NCBI GenBank assembly: GCA_045541735.1
Contig: JAZQJQ010000147.1
Location: 1 to 14,017, forward strand
DNA from: RUG12395 sp045541735
Lineage (GTDB): Bacteria; Bacillota; Clostridia; Oscillospirales; CAG-272
Direction: 5' to 3'
Length of the DNA: 14,017 nucleotides
The notes under the pieces were generated by a model. The model saw nothing but the letters and a program-made list of their open reading frames with translations, ran no database searches and was not told the origin of the DNA. This document shows positions 1 through 6,902 of the stretch, one piece after another. Positions within the stretch are counted from its first letter, which is position 1; the number at the start of each line of letters is the position of its first letter. A program made the position numbers and the translations under genes.

Positions 1-2919
1 TAAGACCGCTTGGCCTCCGACTTTATTACTCATCCACATCTTCAATAATTCCCCAACCGTGTTTTTTCCGTCCCTGTTAATATCAAAAGCGAAAACGTAT
101 TCGTTATTGGCTATGCATTTGAGAAGATAGAAACAATCAAGCTTTGTTAAGCTTTGCTTACCAATATCAACACCTTTTGTAAACGGCACCTTTTCGCCGT
201 TTATCGTAAGCTCTTCAAAATCGACATCCATTACGTACGTTTCGCTGTTTCCAACGTGGCAGGCAAGCACTATTTTCAGATCCTTAGAAGAGGAAACTGC
301 GGAATTTGTGATATTTCCGGGCATCCGCGTAAAATTCTCGCCGTCGTAGCTGTAATAACCCATAAATACAGAACCTTGACGCTTTATTCGCATCCACAGC
401 GGGGCGGCGTAGTTTGTGTCTGCAACGTATTTTTCGTTGTAGGAAGTTGTCCTCGTCATAAAATCAATTACGTTGCCAACAGACCCAAGCTTACTTGGAA
501 CAGCTTCGGTTTTTGCCGCAAGACCGGTATGGAAGCGTCGCGCCATTTGAATAACGGCGGAGCTGTTTGCATAAACACCCAGAGATGCAGAATTGTAATT
601 ATGCGTCATCGCGCCCGTAACCTTGACAGTTACAGTAAAGTTTCCTGACGGCGCATCCATCATCCATACGTTATATGGCATCTTAGCATCGTTATATCCC
701 AACTCACCCGTATGCGTTGAAAGTGTGATCTTATACGGGTCCGCAACGTCAAGCTTTGTGCCCCAACCTGCCCTTGTCGCTTCATTTAGTATGCTCCACT
801 CATCGGATAACTCTATACCGCCGAAAACGTGCACAAGGATGGAATCGCACACCGTACCGTCCGCTGCACTCTGTACCGTTATCTTTGCATACCCCGTACC
901 AACGCCCGTTACCCTACCATTAATGACCTTAACTACTTCGGTGTTCGATGAAGTCCAAATCAGATCGGGGAAAGAGGTCTGCGAGAGACTGTATTCAAGC
1001 TTTTTGGTTTCATTTACGCCAAGCACCATGTACTCATCGGTAAGCTTTATTTCCTTGGGCGCATCGCTCGCAGGCGAAATTTTAAGTATAACTCCACCGC
1101 CCTTAATAAGGTCAAATTCAACGGTATCATTCTTTGTAACCGTAATATAAGATACCTCTCCCTCGCTTCCGTCAGCATTATCAGAATATATAGCAACGTT
1201 ATAGCTACCGTAATCCAAAAAATCAAACGAAACGCTAATTTTGCGTGCGCTGTCCGTAACAGCACTTACATACCATAAGGAGTCTTTTTTACGCGCAAGG
1301 ACAACGTATTGCTGTGAGTAGCCGTCAATATAGTGCAAATCATCCCAATGCGTTGGTAGATTGTAAAAATACCAATATAGCGGTGATGCATAATATTCTT
1401 CGGGTGATGATGCCATTGAAAGCATACCGCATTCAATAAGAGTTGCTATAGCCGCCTGATGCGCAACCGTAGTGTTTGATTTCGGGAACGGATACATCGA
1501 CGGAGTATAATCCGCAGATCCTAAAGCACCGCGCAAAAACGGAACCGCGGCATCATATGCGGCAATGGCAGCCTTATGCTCATCACCGTATATCGCTTCC
1601 TTCGATATGATATTTGGATAAGTCATCCTCTCGCCCGTAGGTTTATTCGTTCCGTGTAGATTGACTACAAATCCGAGCTCTGCACATTTTTTAACTATTC
1701 TGTTATAGTATTCAAACACGCGAGTATTTTCGCTGTCAAAAAAATCCGCTTTGATGCCGACAAAACCGGCAGCCTTTATTTCTTCAAGAAAGCTAACCTC
1801 ATGCTCTTCGTCTATCGCGCGTCTGTTGACCCATGCAATGAGCTTTATTCCCTTTTGATTTGCATATTCAACTATCTCCGGCATCCAATCGTAAAAGCCG
1901 CTGTACGTTCTGCTTGAATAGGTATAATCATCGGCATGAGGCTGAAAGCCCTCGTCCATTATGTAGTATTCCCACCCCATTTCAGCTGCAAGGTCTATAT
2001 ATGACTTGATAAGCTCTATCTCGGCCTGCCTTGTTGTGCCGTTTGTTACCCATGACCAAGCTGCAACGCCTGTTTCAACCCACGAATAATCACCCGCGCC
2101 CACATTGGTTAAGCAATCAACCATAGTATTTTCAACCATCGTAGCAAGGTCACCTATAATTACCGTGCGCCACGGCGTAAGAACGGGAAATTGGGTAGAT
2201 ATTGCGCTGTCCTGATGGCGGGAATAAACGAGCCCCAAAACGTTACCGCCTTTATTTGCAATCATACTTCCGGAAAACGTTGTAGTATAAATATCCGCCT
2301 CCGTAATAAGGCACCACAATCCGTCCGTGGTATTATACATTACGGGAAGATATGACTTCTGAGGGTATTCCTCAATTTTTTGCTTCGTATAATCACGCTC
2401 ATAAGTATTCTTATCCGTATCTACGGTTACAGCCCAAGTGATGCTTCGATTAGGGATAGCGAACGTGGAGTTATCGGATGCAACGGACACTCTACCGCTT
2501 CCTGTAACAGATTGCCTGAACGCTATACCGTCATCATAAGCTCGAAATATTACGCTGTATCCGTTTTTGAACTTCAGCGTCATCTCATTTGCTGTATTTT
2601 CTATATGGGAATACGAGCCGCTTTTCATATCTATGCTATCATTGATCTCGCGTGTTTCAATGGTTTCGATAACAAGATTACGCGTGAATACACCCTTTGA
2701 GGTCGTAATTCCTATTACGCTATTTCTAACTGCTATCAAGCCATTTTTTTCAACATTGTAATTAAGAGACCCATTCTCATCAACAAAAACAGTAAGACAA
2801 ATGGACCCGTCCGGAGATTTCAGTTTGATAGCTTGATTCTCTGCGGCTGACGCGCGTACGGCAAACATACACATAATAACAATAAAAACAACAAGTAATA
2901 ACGGATACCTTTTCCTCAT
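1..2919 (-). CDS. Secreted multidomain GH97 alpha-glycosidase, 3' end cut by window edge
   Basis: Open from ATG at 2919 to the window edge without a stop (973 codons seen). A GGGGG-type RBS precedes the start. Residues 1-25 are a signal peptide (MRKR, hydrophobic core, cleavage near ASA/AE), so the enzyme is exported. Residues about 27-620 are glycoside hydrolase family 97: an N-terminal beta-sandwich, then a barrel with VAAWSWV, YYIMDEGF (D322, E323), GIKADFFD (D392), HGTNKPTGERMTYPN (H422), SKEAIYGDE (E441, E447) and GSADYTPSMYPF. GH97 enzymes split into inverting alpha-glucosidases (SusB type) and retaining alpha-galactosidases; an Asp after strand 4, here D392, is the nucleophile of the retaining type, so alpha-galactosidase-like retaining activity is inferred. 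Residues 623-697 resemble Big_2 (VINGRVTGVGTGYAKITV). Residues about 702-912 resemble a DUF1349/concanavalin-like sandwich. Residues 915-973 are dockerin-like, with EF-hand loop D946-E957. Divergent from an AraC regulator. Confidence 0.9.
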   Translation of the reverse strand, partial: MRKRYPLLLVVFIVIMCMFAVRASAAENQAIKLKSPDGSICLTVFVDENGSLNYNVEKNGLIAVRNSVIGITTSKGVFTRNLVIETIETREINDSIDMKSGSYSHIENTANEMTLKFKNGYSVIFRAYDDGIAFRQSVTGSGRVSVASDNSTFAIPNRSITWAVTVDTDKNTYERDYTKQKIEEYPQKSYLPVMYNTTDGLWCLITEADIYTTTFSGSMIANKGGNVLGLVYSRHQDSAISTQFPVLTPWRTVIIGDLATMVENTMVDCLTNVGAGDYSWVETGVAAWSWVTNGTTRQAEIELIKSYIDLAAEMGWEYYIMDEGFQPHADDYTYSSRTYSGFYDWMPEIVEYANQKGIKLIAWVNRRAIDEEHEVSFLEEIKAAGFVGIKADFFDSENTRVFEYYNRIVKKCAELGFVVNLHGTNKPTGERMTYPNIISKEAIYGDEHKAAIAAYDAAVPFLRGALGSADYTPSMYPFPKSNTTVAHQAAIATLIECGMLSMASSPEEYYASPLYWYFYNLPTHWDDLHYIDGYSQQYVVLARKKDSLWYVSAVTDSARKISVSFDFLDYGSYNVAIYSDNADGSEGEVSYITVTKNDTVEFDLIKGGGVILKISPASDAPKEIKLTDEYMVLGVNETKKLEYSLSQTSFPDLIWTSSNTEVVKVINGRVTGVGTGYAKITVQSAADGTVCDSILVHVFGGIELSDEWSILNEATRAGWGTKLDVADPYKITLSTHTGELGYNDAKMPYNVWMMDAPSGNFTVTVKVTGAMTHNYNSASLGVYANSSAVIQMARRFHTGLAAKTEAVPSKLGSVGNVIDFMTRTTSYNEKYVADTNYAAPLWMRIKRQGSVFMGYYSYDGENFTRMPGNITNSAVSSSKDLKIVLACHVGNSETYVMDVDFEELTINGEKVPFTKGVDIGKQSLTKLDCFYLLKCIANNEYVFAFDINRDGKNTVGELLKMWMSNKVGGQAVL

Positions 2920-2940
2920 TGCTTTTCCCCCTTACTGAAC

Positions 2941-2958
2941 TTGATATAAATATATCAA
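2941..2958. repeat. Palindrome TTGATATA-AA-TATATCAA, candidate AraC operator
   Basis: Perfect 8-bp arms around a 2-bp centre, covering the proposed -10 box and start site of the GH97 promoter. Two smaller palindromes follow in the same gap: CGGT-AA-ACCG at 2964-2973 and TTGCA-AAA-TGCAA at 2978-2990. Regulatory use is inferred from position only; AraC proteins often prefer direct repeats, so part of this symmetry may be due to AT-richness. Confidence 0.4.
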
Positions 2959-2977
2959 AACATCGGTAAACCGTCTA
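2949..2977 (-). promoter_or_regulatory. Candidate promoter for the GH97 gene
   Basis: Read on the minus strand, a TAGACG -35 (2972-2977), a 17-bp spacer and a TATATT -10 (2949-2954) place transcription start near 2942, about 23 nt before the GH97 start codon. The -35 box abuts the -35 box of the divergent AraC promoter (2978-2983). Four of six and five of six consensus matches make this a moderate prediction. Confidence 0.4.
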
Positions 2978-3007
2978 TTGCAAAATGCAACAAATATGTG
3001 ATATAAT
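2978..3007 (+). promoter_or_regulatory. Candidate promoter for the AraC regulator gene
   Basis: TTGCAA (2978-2983), an 18-bp spacer and a perfect TATAAT (3002-3007). The start would fall near 3013, giving a very short leader that begins about at the ribosome binding site GAGGTG (3015-3020). The short leader is unusual but compatible with initiation. Confidence 0.5.
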
Positions 3008-3025
3008 GCTTGACGAGGTGAGAGA

Positions 3026-3829
3026 ATGAAAACGTATTTTGAAACGATGCACATTGAAAATATGAATCTGCCTAACATCAACGTAATTGCAGGTGGAATA
3101 CAACAATGTCCGCCATCTTATAAATTCGGTCCCGTTACGCGGCAATGTTATCTTCTCTTTTACATAATGAACGGAAAAGGGACGTATATTGCCAACGGAA
3201 TATCCCATCAAGTAAGCAAAGGTCTGGGGTTTATAATAAGACCCTATGAGCCGCACGTACTGCAAGCTGACATAAATGACCCCTGGGAACATCTGTGGGT
3301 GATATTTGAATGCGATATTACTCTTCCTGAGATTTTAACTACTAAGTACACATTTGATGCAACCGAATATACCGATATTTTTTCAAAAATTATAGAAATT
3401 CACAAGGGCGGCGATGATGCACTTGCTATGTCAACACAGCTATATACTCTTTTTGCAAAAATGCACGCAAAAGAAAAGCGGACAAAAGCAGTTACAGACG
3501 TTATCGATAAAGCAATTGAGATAATAAATACGGAGTACTCGACCATAACCATAGGAGCGCTATCGGACAGGCTGTTTATGAACAGATCGTATTTTGGAGC
3601 TAAATTCAAAGCAAAAACAGGAAAAAGTCCCAAAAAATACATCGACTCTATACGTCTTTCAACAGCAACAAAGCTTATTCATGAATTTGGTTACAGCGTT
3701 TCACAAGCGGCCAATTACGTTGGCTACAGCGACCGTACGGTTTTTTCCAAAATGTATAAAAAGTATTATGGCATCTCACCAAAAGCGGGAACATCAAATA
3801 AAAAAGGAAAAACCATTATACTGAAATAA
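3026..3829 (+). CDS. AraC-family transcriptional regulator (cupin sensor + HTH)
   Basis: 267 aa from ATG at 3026 with GAGGTG seven bases upstream. Residues about 25-105 form the cupin-like sensor typical of sugar-responsive AraC proteins: CYLLFYIMNGKGTYIANG, then a pattern ending in RPYEPHVLQAD and WEHLWVIFE. Residues about 160-255 hold the double helix-turn-helix: TIGALSDRLFMNRSYFGAKF as the first, and SVSQAANYVGYSDRTVFSKM with YYGISP as the second and closing signature. In the family the cupin binds a small molecule, commonly an oligosaccharide, and the HTH pair contacts promoter DNA. The gene lies divergent to the GH97 glycosidase with a 106-bp gap, so it most likely controls that enzyme and senses its product or a related galactoside or glucoside. 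Ligand and direction of regulation cannot be read from sequence. Confidence 0.92.
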   Translation: MKTYFETMHIENMNLPNINVIAGGIQQCPPSYKFGPVTRQCYLLFYIMNGKGTYIANGISHQVSKGLGFIIRPYEPHVLQADINDPWEHLWVIFECDITLPEILTTKYTFDATEYTDIFSKIIEIHKGGDDALAMSTQLYTLFAKMHAKEKRTKAVTDVIDKAIEIINTEYSTITIGALSDRLFMNRSYFGAKFKAKTGKSPKKYIDSIRLSTATKLIHEFGYSVSQAANYVGYSDRTVFSKMYKKYYGISPKAGTSNKKGKTIILK

Positions 3830-3872
3830 TCCGATTACACATTAAAACAATTTGAATTACATAGGTGGATAA

Positions 3873-4598
3873 ATGAATAATTCTGAAATCTACAGAGCTG
3901 ATAGGCTTCGTTCGGTTTTGCCCGAGGGCGCCGATGCCGTTTGCATAAAGGAGACCGAGTCCACAAATAATATTGCAAGAGAGCTTATCGCTTCAGAGGC
4001 GGCGCACGGCACGGTCATAGTTGCCGACAGGCAGAGCGCGGGCAGAGGACGGCGGGGCAAAAGCTTCTTTTCGCCCGAGGGCGGTATTTATATGAGCATT
4101 ATCGTCAGATGGCAAGATAACATTCCCTACACCGTATGCGCCGCATCAGCCGTATGCAATGCCTTACGCTCTTTTGGTATCGATGCAAAAATAAAATGGG
4201 TAAACGATATATTCATAGATAGCAAAAAGGTCTGCGGTATACTTTGCGAGAGAGTCGGAGATTTTGTTATCATGGGCATTGGAATAAATCATTCAGTTAA
4301 AGATTTCCCCGATGAGCTGAAGGATATAGCCGCTTCCCTGCCCGAAGGCATCCCCGATAGGCAAAATACCGTTTGTGCCGTAACAAAGGAGCTTTTCGAA
4401 GCACTTGCCAATCCAAGTGATGCAAAAGCCTATTACGCGGAAAATATGATGCTGTACGACAAAAAAGTTATATACGAGTATAACGGCACAGAGCACCGCG
4501 GGACCGTTATCGGACTCGGAGATAACGAAGAATTACTGATAAAATCGGAGGGCGCAACCGTGGTTCTGACCTCCGGTATGGTAACGCTTAGCAAGTAA
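3873..4598 (+). CDS. birA: Biotin--[acetyl-CoA-carboxylase] ligase, single-domain
   Basis: 241 aa from ATG 3873, RBS AGGTGG at 3863-3868. The enzyme makes biotinyl-5'-AMP from biotin and ATP and transfers biotin to the lysine of biotin carrier proteins such as acetyl-CoA carboxylase or decarboxylase subunits. Visible motifs: ETESTNNIA near residue 30, the adenylate-binding loop GRGRRGKSFFSPEGGIYMS (about 58-76), KWVNDIFIDSKKVCGILCE (about 108-126) with the catalytic-type lysine, GIGINH, and a C-terminal SH3-like domain (EHRGTVIGLGDNEELLI). The protein starts directly at the catalytic domain and lacks the N-terminal winged helix of bifunctional BirA, so it should be a pure ligase and not the biotin operon repressor. 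It lies 43 bp after the AraC gene with no terminator between, so read-through is possible. No biotinylated target protein is in the window. Confidence 0.95.
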   Translation: MNNSEIYRADRLRSVLPEGADAVCIKETESTNNIARELIASEAAHGTVIVADRQSAGRGRRGKSFFSPEGGIYMSIIVRWQDNIPYTVCAASAVCNALRSFGIDAKIKWVNDIFIDSKKVCGILCERVGDFVIMGIGINHSVKDFPDELKDIAASLPEGIPDRQNTVCAVTKELFEALANPSDAKAYYAENMMLYDKKVIYEYNGTEHRGTVIGLGDNEELLIKSEGATVVLTSGMVTLSK

Positions 4599-4606
4599 TT
4601 TTGAAT

Positions 4607-4628
4607 AAATGTTGACAAGTAAACATTT
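4607..4628. promoter_or_regulatory. 22-bp dyad operator candidate over the -35 box
   Basis: Arms AAATGTT (4607-4613) and AACATTT (4622-4628) frame a partly symmetric core (AC / GT pairs), so 18 of 22 positions are symmetric. The dyad contains the whole -35 hexamer TTGACA of the ligase-MarR promoter. Length and placement suit a dimeric winged-helix repressor; the MarR-type protein at the end of the same operon is the obvious candidate. Binding itself is inferred. Confidence 0.6.
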
Positions 4629-4640
4629 GTGTGCTATAAT
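4612..4640 (+). promoter_or_regulatory. Strong sigma-A promoter of the acyl-CoA ligase-marR operon
   Basis: TTGACA (4612-4617), exactly 17 bp, then TATAAT (4635-4640): a full consensus match. Start near 4647, leaving about a 39-nt leader before the ATG at 4686. The consensus strength implies high basal activity that would need a repressor, consistent with the overlapping dyad. Confidence 0.85.
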
Positions 4641-4685
4641 TTTCGCAGAGTCTGAAAAGGCATATTTAAACAATCAGGAGCTTTT

Positions 4686-6389
4686 ATGAAAAAAACTGCA
4701 AGAAGAAGAGCAGAATACAATTCCGTCAAGGAGATGCTTACCGAGCAGGCACGCTTGCACTGCGACCAAGTCATCTTCTCTTACAGAAAAAAACCGTCTG
4801 ATGAAGAAAAGATCAAAATAACCCTTGAAGATCTTCTTGAGGACGTACGCGATCTCGGTACAGAACTTATCAGCATGGGCACCGTGGGCAAGCACTGTGC
4901 CATTATAGGTAAGCTCACCTACAGCTGGATCAAAACCTATCTTTCTATGCTTTCCGTAGGCACTGTTATTGTTCCCCTCGACCGCGACTGGACGGCAGAT
5001 GAGCTTGCAACCACGATTGATTTCGCAGACTGCGAGTACGTATTTTTCGATTCAGATATCGAAAACAAGTTAGCACCTATTATGAACAGCGAAAACAATC
5101 GCGTCAAGGGTTTTTACTGCCTTGACGAAAAATCGGAGTGTGTTTCCCTTTCTGCCCTCTCCGAGCACGGCAGACTTGCCGTTGAAAATGGTGACTCGTC
5201 ATTTGACGAGTGTGAGATAAATGTTTTTGATGTTGCAAAAATAGTATTCACCTCCGGTACCACGGGCAAAGGCAAGGGCGTTATGCTTACCCACAAGAAC
5301 ATCCTTTCCGATCTTGGATGTGCCGTTGAATATATTGCAGATTCCTGCGGTGACAAATCCATCGCAGTGCTTCCCCCACACCATACCTACGGCTCTACTA
5401 TCAACATTCTCGGACACATCTGTATTCCCGCAGAGCTGTATCTCTCCTCAGGTCTGCGTTACATCGTTAAGGAGCTGAAGGCCGAAAAACCCACCCATCT
5501 TGTACTTGTTCCCCTTTATCTTGAGACCTTCTACCGCAAGATCTGGGCAACCGTAAAAGATCGCGGAATGGAAAAGATGATCCGTAATATGATGAAAGTA
5601 AGTGACGCAATGCGCAAAAGAGGCATTGACATACGTCGCAAGATGTTCTCCTCTGTTCTTTCATCCTTTGGCGGAAATCTTCACACAGTTATCTCAGGAG
5701 GCGCTCCCATTTCCGAGGATATACTCGATGCATTCGACAGTTGGGGCATCAACGTGCTCAACGGGTACGGGATCACCGAGTGTTCCCCCCTTATATCGGT
5801 TAATACCGAAGAACACAAGAACAAGGGATCTGTCGGTGTTGCCATACGTGTTGACGACGTCTATATAGCTGATAAAAATGAAGACGGCGAGGGCGAGATC
5901 CGCGTTAAGGGTCCCAACGTAATGAAAGGGTACTATAAAAACCCTGAAGCTACAGCCGAGGCATTTGATGAAAACGGCTACTTCCGCACCGGCGACTACG
6001 GCAAGATGGACAGCGACCGCGTTATCTATATTACCGGAAGACTTAAAAACCTTATCATTCTTGCAAACGGTAAGAACGTTTATCCCGAGGAGATCGAGAC
6101 CGCGCTTTGTGCGGTACCGGGTGTGCTTGAGATAATCGTATACGAGGGCGAAAGCAAAAAAGGGCCCGAGAACAACGTCATCGTTGCTGAGATATTCCCC
6201 GATAAAGAGTATTTCGATAAAAACGGTATCGAAGATATCAAGGAATATATGAAGAGCGCTGTAGATGAATACAACCGCACCGCTACTCCCTATAAGAAGA
6301 TAGGTCTTATCAAGATAAGAAACGAGGAGTTCCCCAAGAACACCCTCAGAAAGATCCAACGCTTCAAGCTTAACAGAAGCATTGACTGA
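4686..6389 (+). CDS. AMP-forming acyl-CoA synthetase (long-chain fatty acid-CoA ligase-like)
   Basis: 567 aa, ATG 4686 with AGGAG upstream. It belongs to the ANL adenylating superfamily: ATP activates a carboxylate to an acyl-AMP, which then passes to CoA or a carrier protein thiol. Motifs in order: phosphate loop TSGTTGKGKGVMLTHKN (residues 189-205), HHTYGSTIN (about 232-240), ISGGAPISE (about 336-344), YGITE (361-365), GEIRVKGPNVMKGYY (about 403-417), TGD (435-437), hinge GRLKN (451-455), NGKNVYPEEIE (about 461-471) and the C-terminal catalytic lysine region TLRKIQRFK (K556 candidate). The fatty-acyl type is suggested by the FACS-like stretch around 431-471; the substrate cannot be fixed. 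Two details differ from the common pattern: the usual Pro in TSGTTGxPKG is Gly, and the usual Gly before the catalytic Lys is Arg. No signal peptide or membrane segment; cytoplasmic. First gene of an operon with a MarR regulator 16 bp downstream. Confidence 0.9.
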   Translation: MKKTARRRAEYNSVKEMLTEQARLHCDQVIFSYRKKPSDEEKIKITLEDLLEDVRDLGTELISMGTVGKHCAIIGKLTYSWIKTYLSMLSVGTVIVPLDRDWTADELATTIDFADCEYVFFDSDIENKLAPIMNSENNRVKGFYCLDEKSECVSLSALSEHGRLAVENGDSSFDECEINVFDVAKIVFTSGTTGKGKGVMLTHKNILSDLGCAVEYIADSCGDKSIAVLPPHHTYGSTINILGHICIPAELYLSSGLRYIVKELKAEKPTHLVLVPLYLETFYRKIWATVKDRGMEKMIRNMMKVSDAMRKRGIDIRRKMFSSVLSSFGGNLHTVISGGAPISEDILDAFDSWGINVLNGYGITECSPLISVNTEEHKNKGSVGVAIRVDDVYIADKNEDGEGEIRVKGPNVMKGYYKNPEATAEAFDENGYFRTGDYGKMDSDRVIYITGRLKNLIILANGKNVYPEEIETALCAVPGVLEIIVYEGESKKGPENNVIVAEIFPDKEYFDKNGIEDIKEYMKSAVDEYNRTATPYKKIGLIKIRNEEFPKNTLRKIQRFKLNRSID

Positions 6390-6405
6390 GAAAGGACGAA
6401 GCACA

Positions 6406-6861
6406 ATGGGCTCGGAACGCATTAATAGGTTCATACACCTGGTTGACGGCATCCATAAGAACATACAAAAGATCAAGCTTTCAACCGCGCCCATACTCGG
6501 AGTAAAAAGCGTTCACGTGTTTTGGATCTCTGACCTGTTTTCCCATCCTGAAGGTCTGACCGCCGCAGAACTCGCCTCCAACGGCAAGATCAGCCGTTCG
6601 CTTGTCTCGCGCGAGCTCAGTGATTTGCATAAAAAGGGATATATACTTATTGCGCAGGGCGGAGGAACAAAGCGCGGTAATTATAACTCACGTATCTTTC
6701 TTACGGAAAAGGGTGTTTCTCTTGCCAAGACGATCCTTGGAATTGAACAGAGGATACAAAAAGAGGCCAGAAGCGGAATCAGCGACGAAGAACTTATGGT
6801 TTTCTACCGCACGCTTGAAAAATTCAATTCCAATCTTCGCATAATTTCGGAAGACATATAA
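6406..6861 (+). CDS. MarR-family winged-helix regulator
   Basis: 151 aa from ATG 6406, preceded by AAAGGAC at proper spacing; the in-frame TTG at 6382 lies inside the upstream gene and has no suitable RBS. The fold expected from sequence is alpha-helical dimerisation ends around a winged helix: GLTAAELASNGKISRSLVSR (about 53-72) as HTH, ELSDLHKKGYILIAQ, then wing residues KRGNYNSRIFLTEKG. MarR proteins are dimers that usually repress their own operon and release DNA on binding a small hydrophobic or acidic ligand. Location 16 bp after an acyl-CoA synthetase suggests a fatty acid or acyl-thioester as effector, and the 22-bp dyad at the operon promoter as target; both are inferences. Several MarR proteins (FabT, for example) are known lipid regulators, but no specific orthology is claimed. 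Confidence 0.88.
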   Translation: MGSERINRFIHLVDGIHKNIQKIKLSTAPILGVKSVHVFWISDLFSHPEGLTAAELASNGKISRSLVSRELSDLHKKGYILIAQGGGTKRGNYNSRIFLTEKGVSLAKTILGIEQRIQKEARSGISDEELMVFYRTLEKFNSNLRIISEDI

Positions 6862-6865
6862 CACG

Positions 6866-6899
6866 AAAAAAGAAGGCTGTGTTTTTTACACAGCCTTCT
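6866..6899 (-). terminator. Intrinsic terminator at convergent junction
   Basis: A perfect 12-bp stem (6871-6882 with 6888-6899) closes a 5-base loop. On the minus strand it is followed by a T-run (complement of 6866-6870), so it terminates the DUF6273 gene, whose stop lies 3 bp before. On the plus strand the stem follows the MarR stop by 9 bp but is not followed by a T-run, so it would only be a weak terminator there. Confidence 0.8.
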
Positions 6900-6902
6900 C
6901 TG

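Noticed and set aside
154..1150. Plus-strand open frames opposite the GH97 gene
   Set aside because: They give no recognisable protein motifs and have no RBS; the minus frame is continuous and matches GH97 and its add-on domains.
6382..6405. Upstream TTG start for the MarR gene
   Set aside because: Overlaps the end of the ligase gene, no RBS at proper distance; the ATG at 6406 has AAAGGAC.
5694..6494. Minus-strand open frame of 266 codons opposite the acyl-CoA ligase
   Set aside because: Antisense to ANL core motifs, crosses the operon junction, and has no RBS.
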